Assembly (NCBI GenBank): GCA_017431005.1
Contig: JAFRLY010000021.1
Span: 1-62,214, forward strand
Direction: 5' to 3'
From: Clostridia bacterium
GTDB lineage: Bacteria; Bacillota; Clostridia; Christensenellales; Aristaeellaceae
Length of the DNA: 62,214 bases
Shown: in pieces, positions 1 through 7,646 of the stretch
How the letters are laid out: every line of letters starts with the position of its first letter
Numbering within the stretch: the stretch's first letter is position 1
The notes under the pieces: model-generated
Told to the model about the DNA's origin: nothing
The model's input: only the letters and a program-made list of their open reading frames with translations
Database searches by the model: none
Position numbers and translations under genes: made by a program

Positions 1-297
1 CGCAAATCTACACTGTAGAGATTGCTCCTTTTCGGTTGATCTCACCTCGGACAAGATTTCCGCCACTGGCGGTCGTCAGAGGTTCGCCATTCCGGACGTA
101 ACGGATGCTAAGCTCTGTCTTCGCCTTCGGCTCGCCAATCGCTAAGCACCGAAGTCCTCCAAGCCTCCTTTTTTGGAACACCTCTGCGCTTCGGTTGTTG
201 CTTCATAAGAAAAAGAAAGTTATCGACTTCCAAGGTTTGTAATTAGGCAACGATGATTTGAACTGAAAAAATTTATCCGCCGGCGCTTGATTAATAT
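1..297. other. Non-coding left edge with hairpins
   Basis: I see no credible gene in the first 318 bases. Visible structure: a perfect inverted repeat CCGCC-ACT-GGCGG at 60-72, and a near-palindrome at 4-23 whose core is CTACA-C-TGTAG (8-18). Base composition and codon patterning differ from the neighbouring genes, and stops occur in all frames except short runs. It may be a dispersed intergenic repeat or the end of an element that continues to the left. No clear promoter for the downstream GH43 gene could be picked out. What it does is unknown. Confidence 0.4.
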
Positions 298-318
298 GTG
301 TTGAAGGAGGAAGAAGAG

Positions 319-1314
319 ATGGAGTATCCGTTTGACGTGAGGGATGTGAGGATCAGCGACCCGTTTATCCTGGCGGATCCGAAAACGCGGAAGTATTATA
401 CGTACGCGTCCGTATTCAATCCGGACAGATACCCGGGAATGCGGTTCGCGACGGGATTCTGCTGCATCTGTTCGGAGGATCTGATTCATTGGAGTGATCC
501 GATCCGGGTGTTTGACAAGGATGAGGCTGGATTCTGGGGAGATAAGGATTACTGGGCGCCGGAATGCCATATATGGAACGGGAAGTATTATCTCATTTCT
601 TCATTCAGGAAGGCAGGGTCGCTGCGGAGATGTCAGTGCCTCGTCTCTGATAATCCGACAGGACCGTTCAGACCGGTCAGGCCGGAGCCTGTAACGCCGG
701 AAGGATGGCAGTGCCTGGACGGAACACTGTTCGCGGATCTGGACGGGAGGCCCTGGATGATTTTCTGCCATGAATGGCTGCAGGTGGGCGACGGGCAGAT
801 TGCCGCGCTTCCACTGTCTGAGGACCTGGGATCAGCGGTCGGAGAACCGGAAATTCTGTTCAGAGCGTCGGACGCGCCCTGGGCGGCGCAGTTCTTTGAC
901 AGCAAAACCGGAAAGGGAGGCGGATGGGTCACCGACGGGCCGTTCCTTCACAGGCTGAAAAGCGGAAAGCTGATCATGCTGTGGTCCAACTTTACGACGG
1001 CAGGATACGCGACCGGCGTCGCCAGAAGCCTTTCCGGCACGCTGCACGGCCCCTGGGTGCAGGAAAAGAACCCGCTGTACTTCCTGGACGGCGCGCACTC
1101 CATGCTGTTCAGGAGCTTTGAGGGGCAGCTGATGATGGCGCTGCACTGCCCCAATGTGCCCGGGAAAAAACGGATGCTGCTGTTCACCATGGAAGAAACG
1201 GAGAACAGTATCGCCATTGTGAATGAAATTACGGGAAACTGGTACAACGGCGCGTCAGGACCGGCGCAGGGTTACCTGTACGAGGATCCCTATCAGGACA
1301 AACGGGGATTGTGA
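319..1314 (+). CDS. Glycoside hydrolase family 43 protein
   Basis: Predicted five-bladed beta-propeller glycosidase of 331 residues, a family acting on arabinan, xylan side chains or related beta-xylosides. Start chosen at ATG 319, which has GGAGG eight bases upstream; an in-frame upstream ATG/TTG lacks this. Visible family signatures: RISDPF with the likely general base Asp14, WAPE at 78-81, LDGTLFADLDG around 132-142 (pKa-modulating Asp), and VTDGPF at 203-208 where many GH43 enzymes have an EGP/ESP general acid. No signal peptide, so probably cytoplasmic and acting on imported oligosaccharides. It is monocistronic, followed by a terminator at 1326. The substrate cannot be told from sequence. 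Confidence 0.85.
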   Translation: MEYPFDVRDVRISDPFILADPKTRKYYTYASVFNPDRYPGMRFATGFCCICSEDLIHWSDPIRVFDKDEAGFWGDKDYWAPECHIWNGKYYLISSFRKAGSLRRCQCLVSDNPTGPFRPVRPEPVTPEGWQCLDGTLFADLDGRPWMIFCHEWLQVGDGQIAALPLSEDLGSAVGEPEILFRASDAPWAAQFFDSKTGKGGGWVTDGPFLHRLKSGKLIMLWSNFTTAGYATGVARSLSGTLHGPWVQEKNPLYFLDGAHSMLFRSFEGQLMMALHCPNVPGKKRMLLFTMEETENSIAIVNEITGNWYNGASGPAQGYLYEDPYQDKRGL

Positions 1315-1325
1315 GAATAAAATTG

Positions 1326-1352
1326 CCGCGGCGGATGCCGCGGTTGTTTTTT
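1326..1352. terminator. Bidirectional intrinsic terminator
   Basis: Perfect 7-bp stem CCGCGGC/GCCGCGG (1326-1332 and 1337-1343) with a GGAT loop, followed by a T-rich run on the plus strand. It lies between two convergent genes. The minus-strand side is followed by AATTTTATT, so it can serve both the GH43 gene and the nucleotidase operon. Confidence 0.85.
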
Positions 1353-2853
1353 ATAAGGTATAGTTGATGCAGGTGACCGGATGCGATTCAGGAAGGTCGA
1401 TCAGATCGTGGGACTGCAGATAATCCAGGAGCAGCTCCGACATCTCCGTCTGAATATCCCGGAGACGGGGACAGGAGCGGTAGAAATCGAAATCTCCGGA
1501 GCCGGCTGCGCGGTAGTCATTCATGACCAGGGACAGGTGATCCGCGGGCTGAACCGGGAGACCGTTCCGGGTCAGGGAGACCACGCGGGAACCGGCGGGG
1601 CGGGACAGATCAAACGTGTATTCAATACCTGCGAAGTAATCATAATTGTAATGAGCTTCCTTCGGCAGCAGGAAGGGATCGCTGATACGGACCTTCCCGT
1701 TTTCATCGTGCGTGAAATAGGTCGCGCACTGTTCCAGGGCCTGGCGGAGCACGGAACCGGTGACATCCAGCACCACCAGGGTGTTGGCGAAAGGATAGGA
1801 GGCCACGGCGTCCCGTACGGTAACAGCCGCGTTGAATCCCCGCAGGGAATTGGCCAGGCAGGAGCAGGAGACGTCCGCGCCGCTGGCGGAAAGCTGCACG
1901 CGATTGAAGAAATCTGCGATGGAGGAGCCGTGAAGCGCCATCTCCAGATGATCCCCGGGGGGCAGGGGCCGGCTGAGATGCCCGACGGGCTGATCCAGCC
2001 ACCGGTTCAGACGTGAAAAAAGGTCTGTTTCGGCAGAAGGGATAAGCGGGGTCGGAGAAACAGGGCAAAGTTTGGAAGCGAAGTGTTTATTGGCATCCAT
2101 CGTTACTTTGACGTAGTGCGTGGCGTTGGCCGGGGGCTGCACCAGCACAGTGTTTTTCCAGCGACCCTGTTCCAGCGCCATATGCTGATGGCCTGTCAGC
2201 AGCAGATCGAACGGGATTTCCTCGCAGAGACGACAGGCGATGTTTTCGTCCGTTTCGCTGAACAGGCGCCCGGTGGCCAGATCCCGCTCAATGCCGCCGT
2301 GATAAATGCCGACAAGGATGTCAACACGTCCGGAAAGAGCCGTCGCTGCATCACGCGCAGCCTCCAGGGGATCCGAGACCGTGATGCCGGCCAGATTCTC
2401 CTTTTTCTCCCAACGGTTGATCCAGGGTGTGACGATGCCGATAAGGCCGACCCGCAGACCGTTGCCCAGCACATGCACCGTATACGGTGCGAGCGGCAGG
2501 CGGCCTTCTGCATCCGAGACATTGGCACAGAGGCAGCAGGCGCTGAGGGATGAAAGATAATCCGCCAGAACCCGGGGACCGTGGTTGAAATCATGGTTGC
2601 CGAGGGTGACATAGTCACAGGAGAGGCGGTTCAGCGCGGCTGCCATGGGAAGGGTCTCGCCCTGGGAGTAGCAGAAATAAGTCAGGGGAGACCCCTGAAT
2701 GGTATCTCCTCCGTCAATGATCAGGGTATTCTCATCCTTCGGGAAGGACATGGAAAGCAGCCCCATTGGGCGGGGCTGCTCGGAACAGAAATCCGTCGGA
2801 TAAAGATATCCGTGGGTGTCTGAGGTGAAATAAATTGTCAGTTTATCAGTCAT
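1351..2853 (-). CDS. Cytoplasmic 5'-nucleotidase/metallophosphatase
   Basis: Bifunctional calcineurin-like metallophosphoesterase plus 5'-nucleotidase C-terminal domain (UshA/CpdB-like architecture), 500 residues. Metal-binding motifs: DTHG (12-15), GGDTIQG, GNHDFNHG, YHGGIERD and TGHQH; the C-terminal domain shows ANSLRG, PFANT and the NDYRAAGSGDF substrate-binding stretch. The start ATG 2853 follows AGAGG; a longer reading frame upstream has no ribosome site. Unlike classical UshA there is no signal peptide, so it should act in the cytoplasm. It is the last gene of the phn operon, 31 bases after phnE, which suggests it dephosphorylates the imported phosphorus compound. The exact substrate (nucleotide, cyclic nucleotide or sugar ester) is open. 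Confidence 0.88.
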   Translation of the reverse strand: MTDKLTIYFTSDTHGYLYPTDFCSEQPRPMGLLSMSFPKDENTLIIDGGDTIQGSPLTYFCYSQGETLPMAAALNRLSCDYVTLGNHDFNHGPRVLADYLSSLSACCLCANVSDAEGRLPLAPYTVHVLGNGLRVGLIGIVTPWINRWEKKENLAGITVSDPLEAARDAATALSGRVDILVGIYHGGIERDLATGRLFSETDENIACRLCEEIPFDLLLTGHQHMALEQGRWKNTVLVQPPANATHYVKVTMDANKHFASKLCPVSPTPLIPSAETDLFSRLNRWLDQPVGHLSRPLPPGDHLEMALHGSSIADFFNRVQLSASGADVSCSCLANSLRGFNAAVTVRDAVASYPFANTLVVLDVTGSVLRQALEQCATYFTHDENGKVRISDPFLLPKEAHYNYDYFAGIEYTFDLSRPAGSRVVSLTRNGLPVQPADHLSLVMNDYRAAGSGDFDFYRSCPRLRDIQTEMSELLLDYLQSHDLIDLPESHPVTCINYTL

Positions 2854-2884
2854 GAATGCCTCTGTGAATCTGTCAGGAAAAGGA

Positions 2885-3727
2885 TCAGCCTCTGGCCAGA
2901 CGGGCACGGACCCGCGTGGAGAAGATCTCAATGATGATCATCAGAACGATCATTCCGGTGAGATAGGCTCCAACCATGGACCAACGGCTGGAGTTCATGC
3001 ACTGTATCAGCGCTGCGCCGATACCGCCGGCACCGACGATACCCAGTGTCGTGGCGTCCTTGACGTTAATGTCAAAGCGATAGATGACGGTGGAAATGAA
3101 GTTAGGGATGATCTGGGGCAGCATGCCGTAACGGATCTTCTGGAAGCCATTGCAGCCGGATGCGTCCAGGGACTCCAGAATCTTCACGTCGATATCCTCG
3201 ATGGCGGTAATATACATTTTGCAGATCATGCCGATCGAGCAGACGGACTCTGTAACGACGCCGCAGAAGGCATTCGGGCCGGTGACCCGGATCCAGACCA
3301 GCGCCCAAACCAGGGAAGGAATCGTGCGGATGCCCAGAATAACGGCCCGGAAGATGACAGCCACCCATTTCGGCACGATTTTGTCGCAGGCCAGGAAGCT
3401 GAAGGGAATAGCCAGAAAGCCGCCAATAATCGTACCCAGAACAGCGATGGCCACCGTCTGCAGCAGCTGGAAAGGAACGCCCTCAGTGGTCAGATTAAAG
3501 AGGAGGCTTGTATCCGGATGCAGGAGGCCGTTGCCGATGCCCTGCGCGATGGTGATACCCTTGGAGGCCAGGCCCTTATAGGTGATGGAGGAGCCGGACC
3601 AACCCAGGAGGGCGGCCACGATCAGAACAACGATCGTATAGACCCACCAGAGGCGGGGACGGTTCGCGTAGGCTTCCTCAATGGAGAGGGGACGGTTATC
3701 GCCGTCAAATCTTTTTACTTTCGTCAT
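2885..3727 (-). CDS. phnE: Phosphonate-type ABC transporter permease (second)
   Basis: Inner-membrane permease subunit, 280 residues, of a PhnCDE-type importer. A cytoplasmic N-terminus (about 1-25) leads into a hydrophobic segment WWVYTIVVLIVAALLGW, and further membrane segments follow. The EAA-like coupling loop reads DASGCNGFQKIRYGMLPQIIP (about 200-220) and the conserved VGAGGIGAALI follows. A strong AGGAGG lies ahead of ATG 3727. It sits 17 bases after the paralogous permease, so the two probably form a heterodimer. Binding-protein and ATPase genes are upstream in the same operon. The family also carries phosphite and other phosphorus ligands, so the substrate is inferred, not shown. Confidence 0.92.
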   Translation of the reverse strand: MTKVKRFDGDNRPLSIEEAYANRPRLWWVYTIVVLIVAALLGWSGSSITYKGLASKGITIAQGIGNGLLHPDTSLLFNLTTEGVPFQLLQTVAIAVLGTIIGGFLAIPFSFLACDKIVPKWVAVIFRAVILGIRTIPSLVWALVWIRVTGPNAFCGVVTESVCSIGMICKMYITAIEDIDVKILESLDASGCNGFQKIRYGMLPQIIPNFISTVIYRFDINVKDATTLGIVGAGGIGAALIQCMNSSRWSMVGAYLTGMIVLMIIIEIFSTRVRARLARG

Positions 3728-3744
3728 TTGCTCTTCCCCTCCTC

Positions 3745-4626
3745 TCAGGACAGCTTGCGGCGGAGATACTGGCTGGTGTTCTCAATGATGAAGACCACCA
3801 CAAAGAGCGCCAGCAGCACCGCACCAAGGCTTTCATAATCGCGCCAGCCGATAAACTCATTAATCAGGATGCCCAGACCGCCGGCGCCGACATACCCCAG
3901 AATAGCCGCGGCCCGGATGTTCATCTCCAGGGAATAAAGGCAATAGGAGAGATATGTGGGCAGAATCTGGGGCATGCAGGCGGACCAGAAGGACTGGAAC
4001 TTATTGGCTCCGAAGCTTTCTGCCGCCTCAAAGGCTCCCAGGTCGATGGTCTCAATGGACTCATACATCATTTTCGCGATGATGCCGAAGGTGAAAATGA
4101 CGATGGCTACGGTGCCGGCAAAGGTACCCAGGCCGAAGATCAGAGCCGCGAATTTCGCGATGATCAGGGTCGGCAGGGTGCGGATCACCATCAGCAGAAT
4201 GCGCAGGAACCAGATGACGAACTTATTCTTATGAATATTTGTCGAGGACAGCACCGCGATCGGCAGAGCAAGCGTCGCACCGATGACGGAGCCCATGATG
4301 GACATCTTGATCGTGTCGAACAGGGCAGTCAGGAGCTTCTGGGTTTTTTCGGGATCCGATCCGAAATAGCTCCAGTTGGGATGGAAGATCCGGCCCAGAA
4401 TATAGCCCAGCTGATATCCCCGGTCAATGATGATCTTGAAATTGAACCCGGTGACCACAGCGGAAACGATGATGACCGCAATGACGAGCACAGAGATGAT
4501 CGGCGTGCGGGAGACCGGTTTCAGGACGGTATGACCGTTGGGCAGAGTGATCGTCCGCGGAGGAATGATGCGGTCCAGCAGCGCCGGCTTCAAAGCCGGA
4601 GCTTCAGCCGTGATTTCTTTTTTCAT
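3745..4626 (-). CDS. phnE: Phosphonate-type ABC transporter permease (first)
   Basis: First of two permeases, 293 residues, with a longer cytoplasmic N-terminal tail (about 1-40) before the first membrane helix PIISVLVIAVIIVSAVV. The coupling loop is AAESFGANKFQSFWSACMPQ, followed by LGYVGAGGLGILI, both typical of PhnE. It starts 7 bases after the phnC stop and probably relies partly on translational coupling; GAGGTC precedes ATG 4626. Having two separate permease genes is common in Firmicutes PhnCDE systems. Confidence 0.92.
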   Translation of the reverse strand: MKKEITAEAPALKPALLDRIIPPRTITLPNGHTVLKPVSRTPIISVLVIAVIIVSAVVTGFNFKIIIDRGYQLGYILGRIFHPNWSYFGSDPEKTQKLLTALFDTIKMSIMGSVIGATLALPIAVLSSTNIHKNKFVIWFLRILLMVIRTLPTLIIAKFAALIFGLGTFAGTVAIVIFTFGIIAKMMYESIETIDLGAFEAAESFGANKFQSFWSACMPQILPTYLSYCLYSLEMNIRAAAILGYVGAGGLGILINEFIGWRDYESLGAVLLALFVVVFIIENTSQYLRRKLS

Positions 4627-4633
4627 GCTGACC

Positions 4634-5392
4634 TCATTTCTCCGCCGTGGGGATGTCGGCGCCGTTGTAGATCATATCCAGGATCTCCTGGGTGACACTT
4701 TCCGTGGGCCCGTCATACACGATCTTCCCGGCCTGAATGCCGATGACGCGGGAACAGTAGGCCAGCGCCAGGTCCACATGGTGGATGTTAATGAGGACGG
4801 TGATGTTCATCTCCTCATTGATCCGTTTGAAATCGCTCATGACCTGTTTTGCTGTGACAGGGTCCAGGGCGGCGACAGGCTCATCCGCCAGAATAATGGT
4901 CGGATTCTGATTCAGCGTACGGGCCAGGGAAACACGCTGCTGCTGGCCGCCGGAAAGCTGGTCGCAGCGGGTGTAGGCCTTATGCAGAATGCCAACTTTG
5001 TCCAGGGCCTCCAGGGCATGCATCTTCTGATCCTTTGTAAAAATGCCGAAAAGGACGCGGAAGAAGTTCATATCCGGAACCATGGAGGTCAGCACGTTTT
5101 TAATGGCGGTAGCCCGGGTGACCAGGTTGTAGGACTGGAAGATCATGCCGATCTTCCGGCGGAAACGGCGCATGGAATGGCCCTTCAGGGTCATAACATC
5201 CGTCCCATCCACCAGGAGCTGACCGGAGGTGATATCGATCATCCGGTTGATGGTGCGTATCAGGGTGGACTTGCCGGCGCCGGAAAGTCCGATGATGGCT
5301 ACGAATTCTCCCTGGTCAATGGTCAGGTTGATATCCTTGAGGCCCTTGGTGCCGTTGGAATAGACCTGGTCTACATGCTTAAACTCGATCAA
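4634..5392 (-). CDS. phnC: Phosphonate-type ABC transporter ATPase
   Basis: Cytoplasmic ATP-binding subunit, 252 residues. Walker A GLSGAGKST (35-43), Q-loop FQSYNLV, signature LSGGQQQRV (146-154), Walker B IILADEP (166-172) and the switch histidine in NIHHVDLA are all intact. I start it at TTG 5392 because AAAGGAG lies eight bases ahead and the resulting N-terminus MIEFKHVDQVYSNG matches the family; the longer ATG frame at 5431 would place the ribosome site inside the gene. It lies 126 bases downstream of phnD, behind a hairpin at 5474-5501 that may lower its expression relative to the binding protein. Confidence 0.93.
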   Translation of the reverse strand: MIEFKHVDQVYSNGTKGLKDINLTIDQGEFVAIIGLSGAGKSTLIRTINRMIDITSGQLLVDGTDVMTLKGHSMRRFRRKIGMIFQSYNLVTRATAIKNVLTSMVPDMNFFRVLFGIFTKDQKMHALEALDKVGILHKAYTRCDQLSGGQQQRVSLARTLNQNPTIILADEPVAALDPVTAKQVMSDFKRINEEMNITVLINIHHVDLALAYCSRVIGIQAGKIVYDGPTESVTQEILDMIYNGADIPTAEK

Positions 5393-5473
5393 GACAATCG
5401 CTCCTTTTCTCCCTGCCGAAGCACGGGTCATTCCTGCGCTGCGCCCGGCAGGGGATCCGAGACAGAAAACCGG

Positions 5474-5501
5474 AAAAACCCGGCAGCACGAAGCTGCCGG
5501 G
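5474..5501 (-). terminator. Intercistronic terminator/attenuator after phnD
   Basis: A 9-bp perfect stem CCCGGCAGC/GCTGCCGGG (5479-5487, 5493-5501) is followed on the minus strand by five T residues. It lies between phnD and phnC. In binding-protein operons such a leaky terminator commonly gives excess binding protein over membrane components; that role here is inferred. Confidence 0.8.
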
Positions 5502-5518
5502 AAGGGAATCAGATGAAA

Positions 5519-6565
5519 TTACTTGACAGCATTCAGGGCCTGACGGGCTCCGTCATAGTCACTGTCGGACGCGATGGCATAGCCGGTGTGGCTGTAAACG
5601 CTGAAGATGGCCTTGCCTTCATCGGTGTTGATGATGTTGATCAGGGCAGTCTGGAGCGCCTGGATGAACGCCGGGTTGTAGATTTCGGGCTTCGCGGTGG
5701 TGACGGCCACGGTGTCATTGTAGATACCGGGGGTTACGCCGATGACGTTCAGCTCGTTCCAGATGGAATCCTCACGGCCCATGCCCTGCTTGCCGGTTTC
5801 ATCCTGCTGATCCACAGGCAGGTTCCACGGGATTTCATAGTCGCGGCGGCCGTCAGCATAGCAGCAGATGATATCAACCTGCTCGGAAGCAGCCTGCGCG
5901 AAAGCGTCCGCATAGCCCAGGGTCAGAACGGAGGACAGGTCGGAGAGCTTCTTCCCGTCATAGTTGTTCATGAGCCACATGGTGGGATACACATAGCCGG
6001 CAGAGGAAGAGGTGTTGCCGACAGCCCATACGCAGTCATTCAGCTCGTCCCAGGTCAGGGATTCACCGGCATTGACCTTGGCGGCCAGGGCCTTGCCCTT
6101 CTCAGTGGGAGCGGCATAGATCAGGGAACGGTAGAAGGTTACCTGATTGTCTGTGGGCAGGGTTTTGTTGGCATCGCCGTTCCAGTCGGCAGGATTCTCA
6201 CTGTCGTTGGACAGACCGGCGCGGGTAGCGGTCAGGATGACGTCCACTTCCTTGTTCTGGGAATAGATGGCATAGGTGCCGCCGGGCAGCCAGCCGACAT
6301 CGATAGCGCCGGCGCTCATGGCTTCACCGGTGGCTTCATAGCTGGTGCCGACAGAGATTTCAACTTCGCCGATGTCATAGCCCAGTTTTGCCATTTCAGC
6401 CTTCACCAGGTCGGGCAGATTCTTGGTTCCGGTGATGATGACGTCAGCATCCTTGGAGGGGACAAACTGGAAGGTGAGCTTATCCAGTTTCTCATTGTCC
6501 GCCAGCGCAGCGGCGCATGACAGCATCAGAGCAAGAGCAAGTACCAGGGAAACGAGCTTTTTCAT
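5519..6565 (-). CDS. phnD: Phosphonate-type substrate-binding protein
   Basis: Extracellular solute-binding protein of the PhnD family, 348 residues. Start ATG 6565 has AGGAGG upstream; a longer ATG frame at 6598 lacks one. The N-terminus MKKLVSLVLALALMLSCAAA is a Sec signal peptide with a possible lipobox (MLSC) or an ALA-D cleavage site, so either lipid-anchored or secreted. Body motifs: FVPSKDADVI near the start of the mature protein, GTSYEATGEAMSAGAIDVGWLPGGTY, and TFYRSLIY. First gene of the phnD-C-E-E-nucleotidase operon. The ligand may be a phosphonate, phosphite or phosphate ester; it is not determined by sequence. Confidence 0.9.
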   Translation of the reverse strand: MKKLVSLVLALALMLSCAAALADNEKLDKLTFQFVPSKDADVIITGTKNLPDLVKAEMAKLGYDIGEVEISVGTSYEATGEAMSAGAIDVGWLPGGTYAIYSQNKEVDVILTATRAGLSNDSENPADWNGDANKTLPTDNQVTFYRSLIYAAPTEKGKALAAKVNAGESLTWDELNDCVWAVGNTSSSAGYVYPTMWLMNNYDGKKLSDLSSVLTLGYADAFAQAASEQVDIICCYADGRRDYEIPWNLPVDQQDETGKQGMGREDSIWNELNVIGVTPGIYNDTVAVTTAKPEIYNPAFIQALQTALINIINTDEGKAIFSVYSHTGYAIASDSDYDGARQALNAVK

Positions 6566-6619
6566 AAGAAAAATCCTCCTCTGTTTATGGTCGTACATAG
6601 TGCGTTTGATACCGTCTGC

Positions 6620-6648
6620 AGTATAACCCAGAGGAGGATAAAATACAT
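6620..6648 (-). promoter_or_regulatory. Weak candidate promoter of the phn operon
   Basis: A -10-like TATACT (minus strand, 6625 to 6620) lies about 55 bases upstream of the phnD start. Seventeen bases further up, the -35 position reads ATGTAT (6648 to 6643), a poor match to TTGACA. A weak -35 next to palindromes at 6652-6685 would suit an activator-dependent promoter. Inference only. Confidence 0.4.
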
Positions 6649-6651
6649 CTC

Positions 6652-6712
6652 TAATGTATTACATTATTTGTAAACTAGTTACAAAAATATGACGAAAAAG
6701 CGTAATGTTACG
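6652..6712. promoter_or_regulatory. Palindrome cluster upstream of phnD
   Basis: Three inverted repeats sharing a GTAA/TTAC core: TAATGTA-T-TACATTA at 6652-6666, TTTGTAA-ACTAG-TTACAAA at 6667-6685, and CGTAA-TG-TTACG at 6701-6712 (overlapping the end of the yitT-like gene). The first lies just upstream of the weak -35 of phnD. The arrangement looks like operator sites for a dimeric regulator, which is not encoded nearby. Confidence 0.5.
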
Positions 6713-7613
6713 AGGCTGAATCATAAGGCTCCGTGAGATGAGAGAAACCGTCGCCGATAGCTTCATGCGCCTCAACAATGATCACAAAAGCGTTCTCATC
6801 CTCCTCCCGAAGAATGCGCTTGACAGCCATGATTTCACTGCGGCTGATGACGCAGAGCAGGGTTGGCCGCTCCTGCAGTGTATAAGCTCCGCGGGCCTTC
6901 AGCTGGGTAACACCGCGGTCCATTTCCTTCATAATCCGCTCTGTGATCCGCTCCCAGGCCGGAGAGATGATGAAGCATGCCTTGTTGCTGGTGAAGCCAA
7001 CCATGACAATATCAATGACCTTGGAGGACAGGAAAATATTGATCAGAGAGTACAGTGCCTCCGAGGTGCCCATCAGGAAGCCAGCAGCCGTGACCACCGC
7101 GAAATCCAGAGCGAAGAGGAAAGCGCCGACTGTGATGAACGGAACACGCCGGTGCACCATACGGGCCACCATGTCTGTGCCTCCGGTGGTGGCGCCGCCC
7201 CGCATAATAAGCCCAAGACCGATACCCAGGAGGATGCCGCCGTACAGGGTGGCCAGGAGAGGATCCTCCGTCATGGTCTTCAGTGGCAATGCGTCGATCG
7301 CAACGGAAAAAAGCGCCGTGGCGACCAGACTGCGGAAGACGAATATTCTACCCATGGCATGGAACCCGATGATAAACAGCGGGATATTGAGCACCAGGGA
7401 CGTGACACCGACCGGCAGACCGAAAAGATGGTTAAGAATGGTAGCGATACCTGTCAGGCCGCCGGGAGCAATCCGGTTTTCCGTCATGAAGAGCGGATAA
7501 GCCGCACCGCCGATGATACAGCCCAGTACGATCTGGACGTAGGAAGAGATCAATTCACCTTTTTTGCTGGATAGAAAGCGGCCAAGCTTTCCGGCCGCGC
7601 TGGGAGAGGTCAT
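6708..7613 (-). CDS. YitT family membrane protein
   Basis: Multi-pass membrane protein of 301 residues with five to six hydrophobic segments in the first 210 residues, glycine-rich APGGLTGIATILNHLFGLPVG, and GGATTGGTDMVAR typical of YitT (DUF161). A soluble C-terminal DUF2179 domain (about 220-290) includes GVTQLKARGAYT. The molecular function of the family is not established. The start ATG 7613 is preceded by AGGAG. It follows the PAP2 gene by 33 bases and is co-transcribed with it. Confidence 0.88.
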   Translation of the reverse strand: MTSPSAAGKLGRFLSSKKGELISSYVQIVLGCIIGGAAYPLFMTENRIAPGGLTGIATILNHLFGLPVGVTSLVLNIPLFIIGFHAMGRIFVFRSLVATALFSVAIDALPLKTMTEDPLLATLYGGILLGIGLGLIMRGGATTGGTDMVARMVHRRVPFITVGAFLFALDFAVVTAAGFLMGTSEALYSLINIFLSSKVIDIVMVGFTSNKACFIISPAWERITERIMKEMDRGVTQLKARGAYTLQERPTLLCVISRSEIMAVKRILREEDENAFVIIVEAHEAIGDGFSHLTEPYDSAS

Positions 7614-7646
7614 TTGCGCATGCTCCTGTTCCGGTTCAAAATTATG

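Noticed and set aside
108-206. Short minus-strand open frame (32 codons) in the left edge
   Set aside because: No ribosome binding site and no recognisable product; more likely part of a non-coding element.
4538-6520. 660-codon open frame opposite the phn genes (+ strand)
   Set aside because: It is a shadow of phnC/phnD in a GC-rich region; the opposite strand carries intact transporter motifs and ribosome sites.
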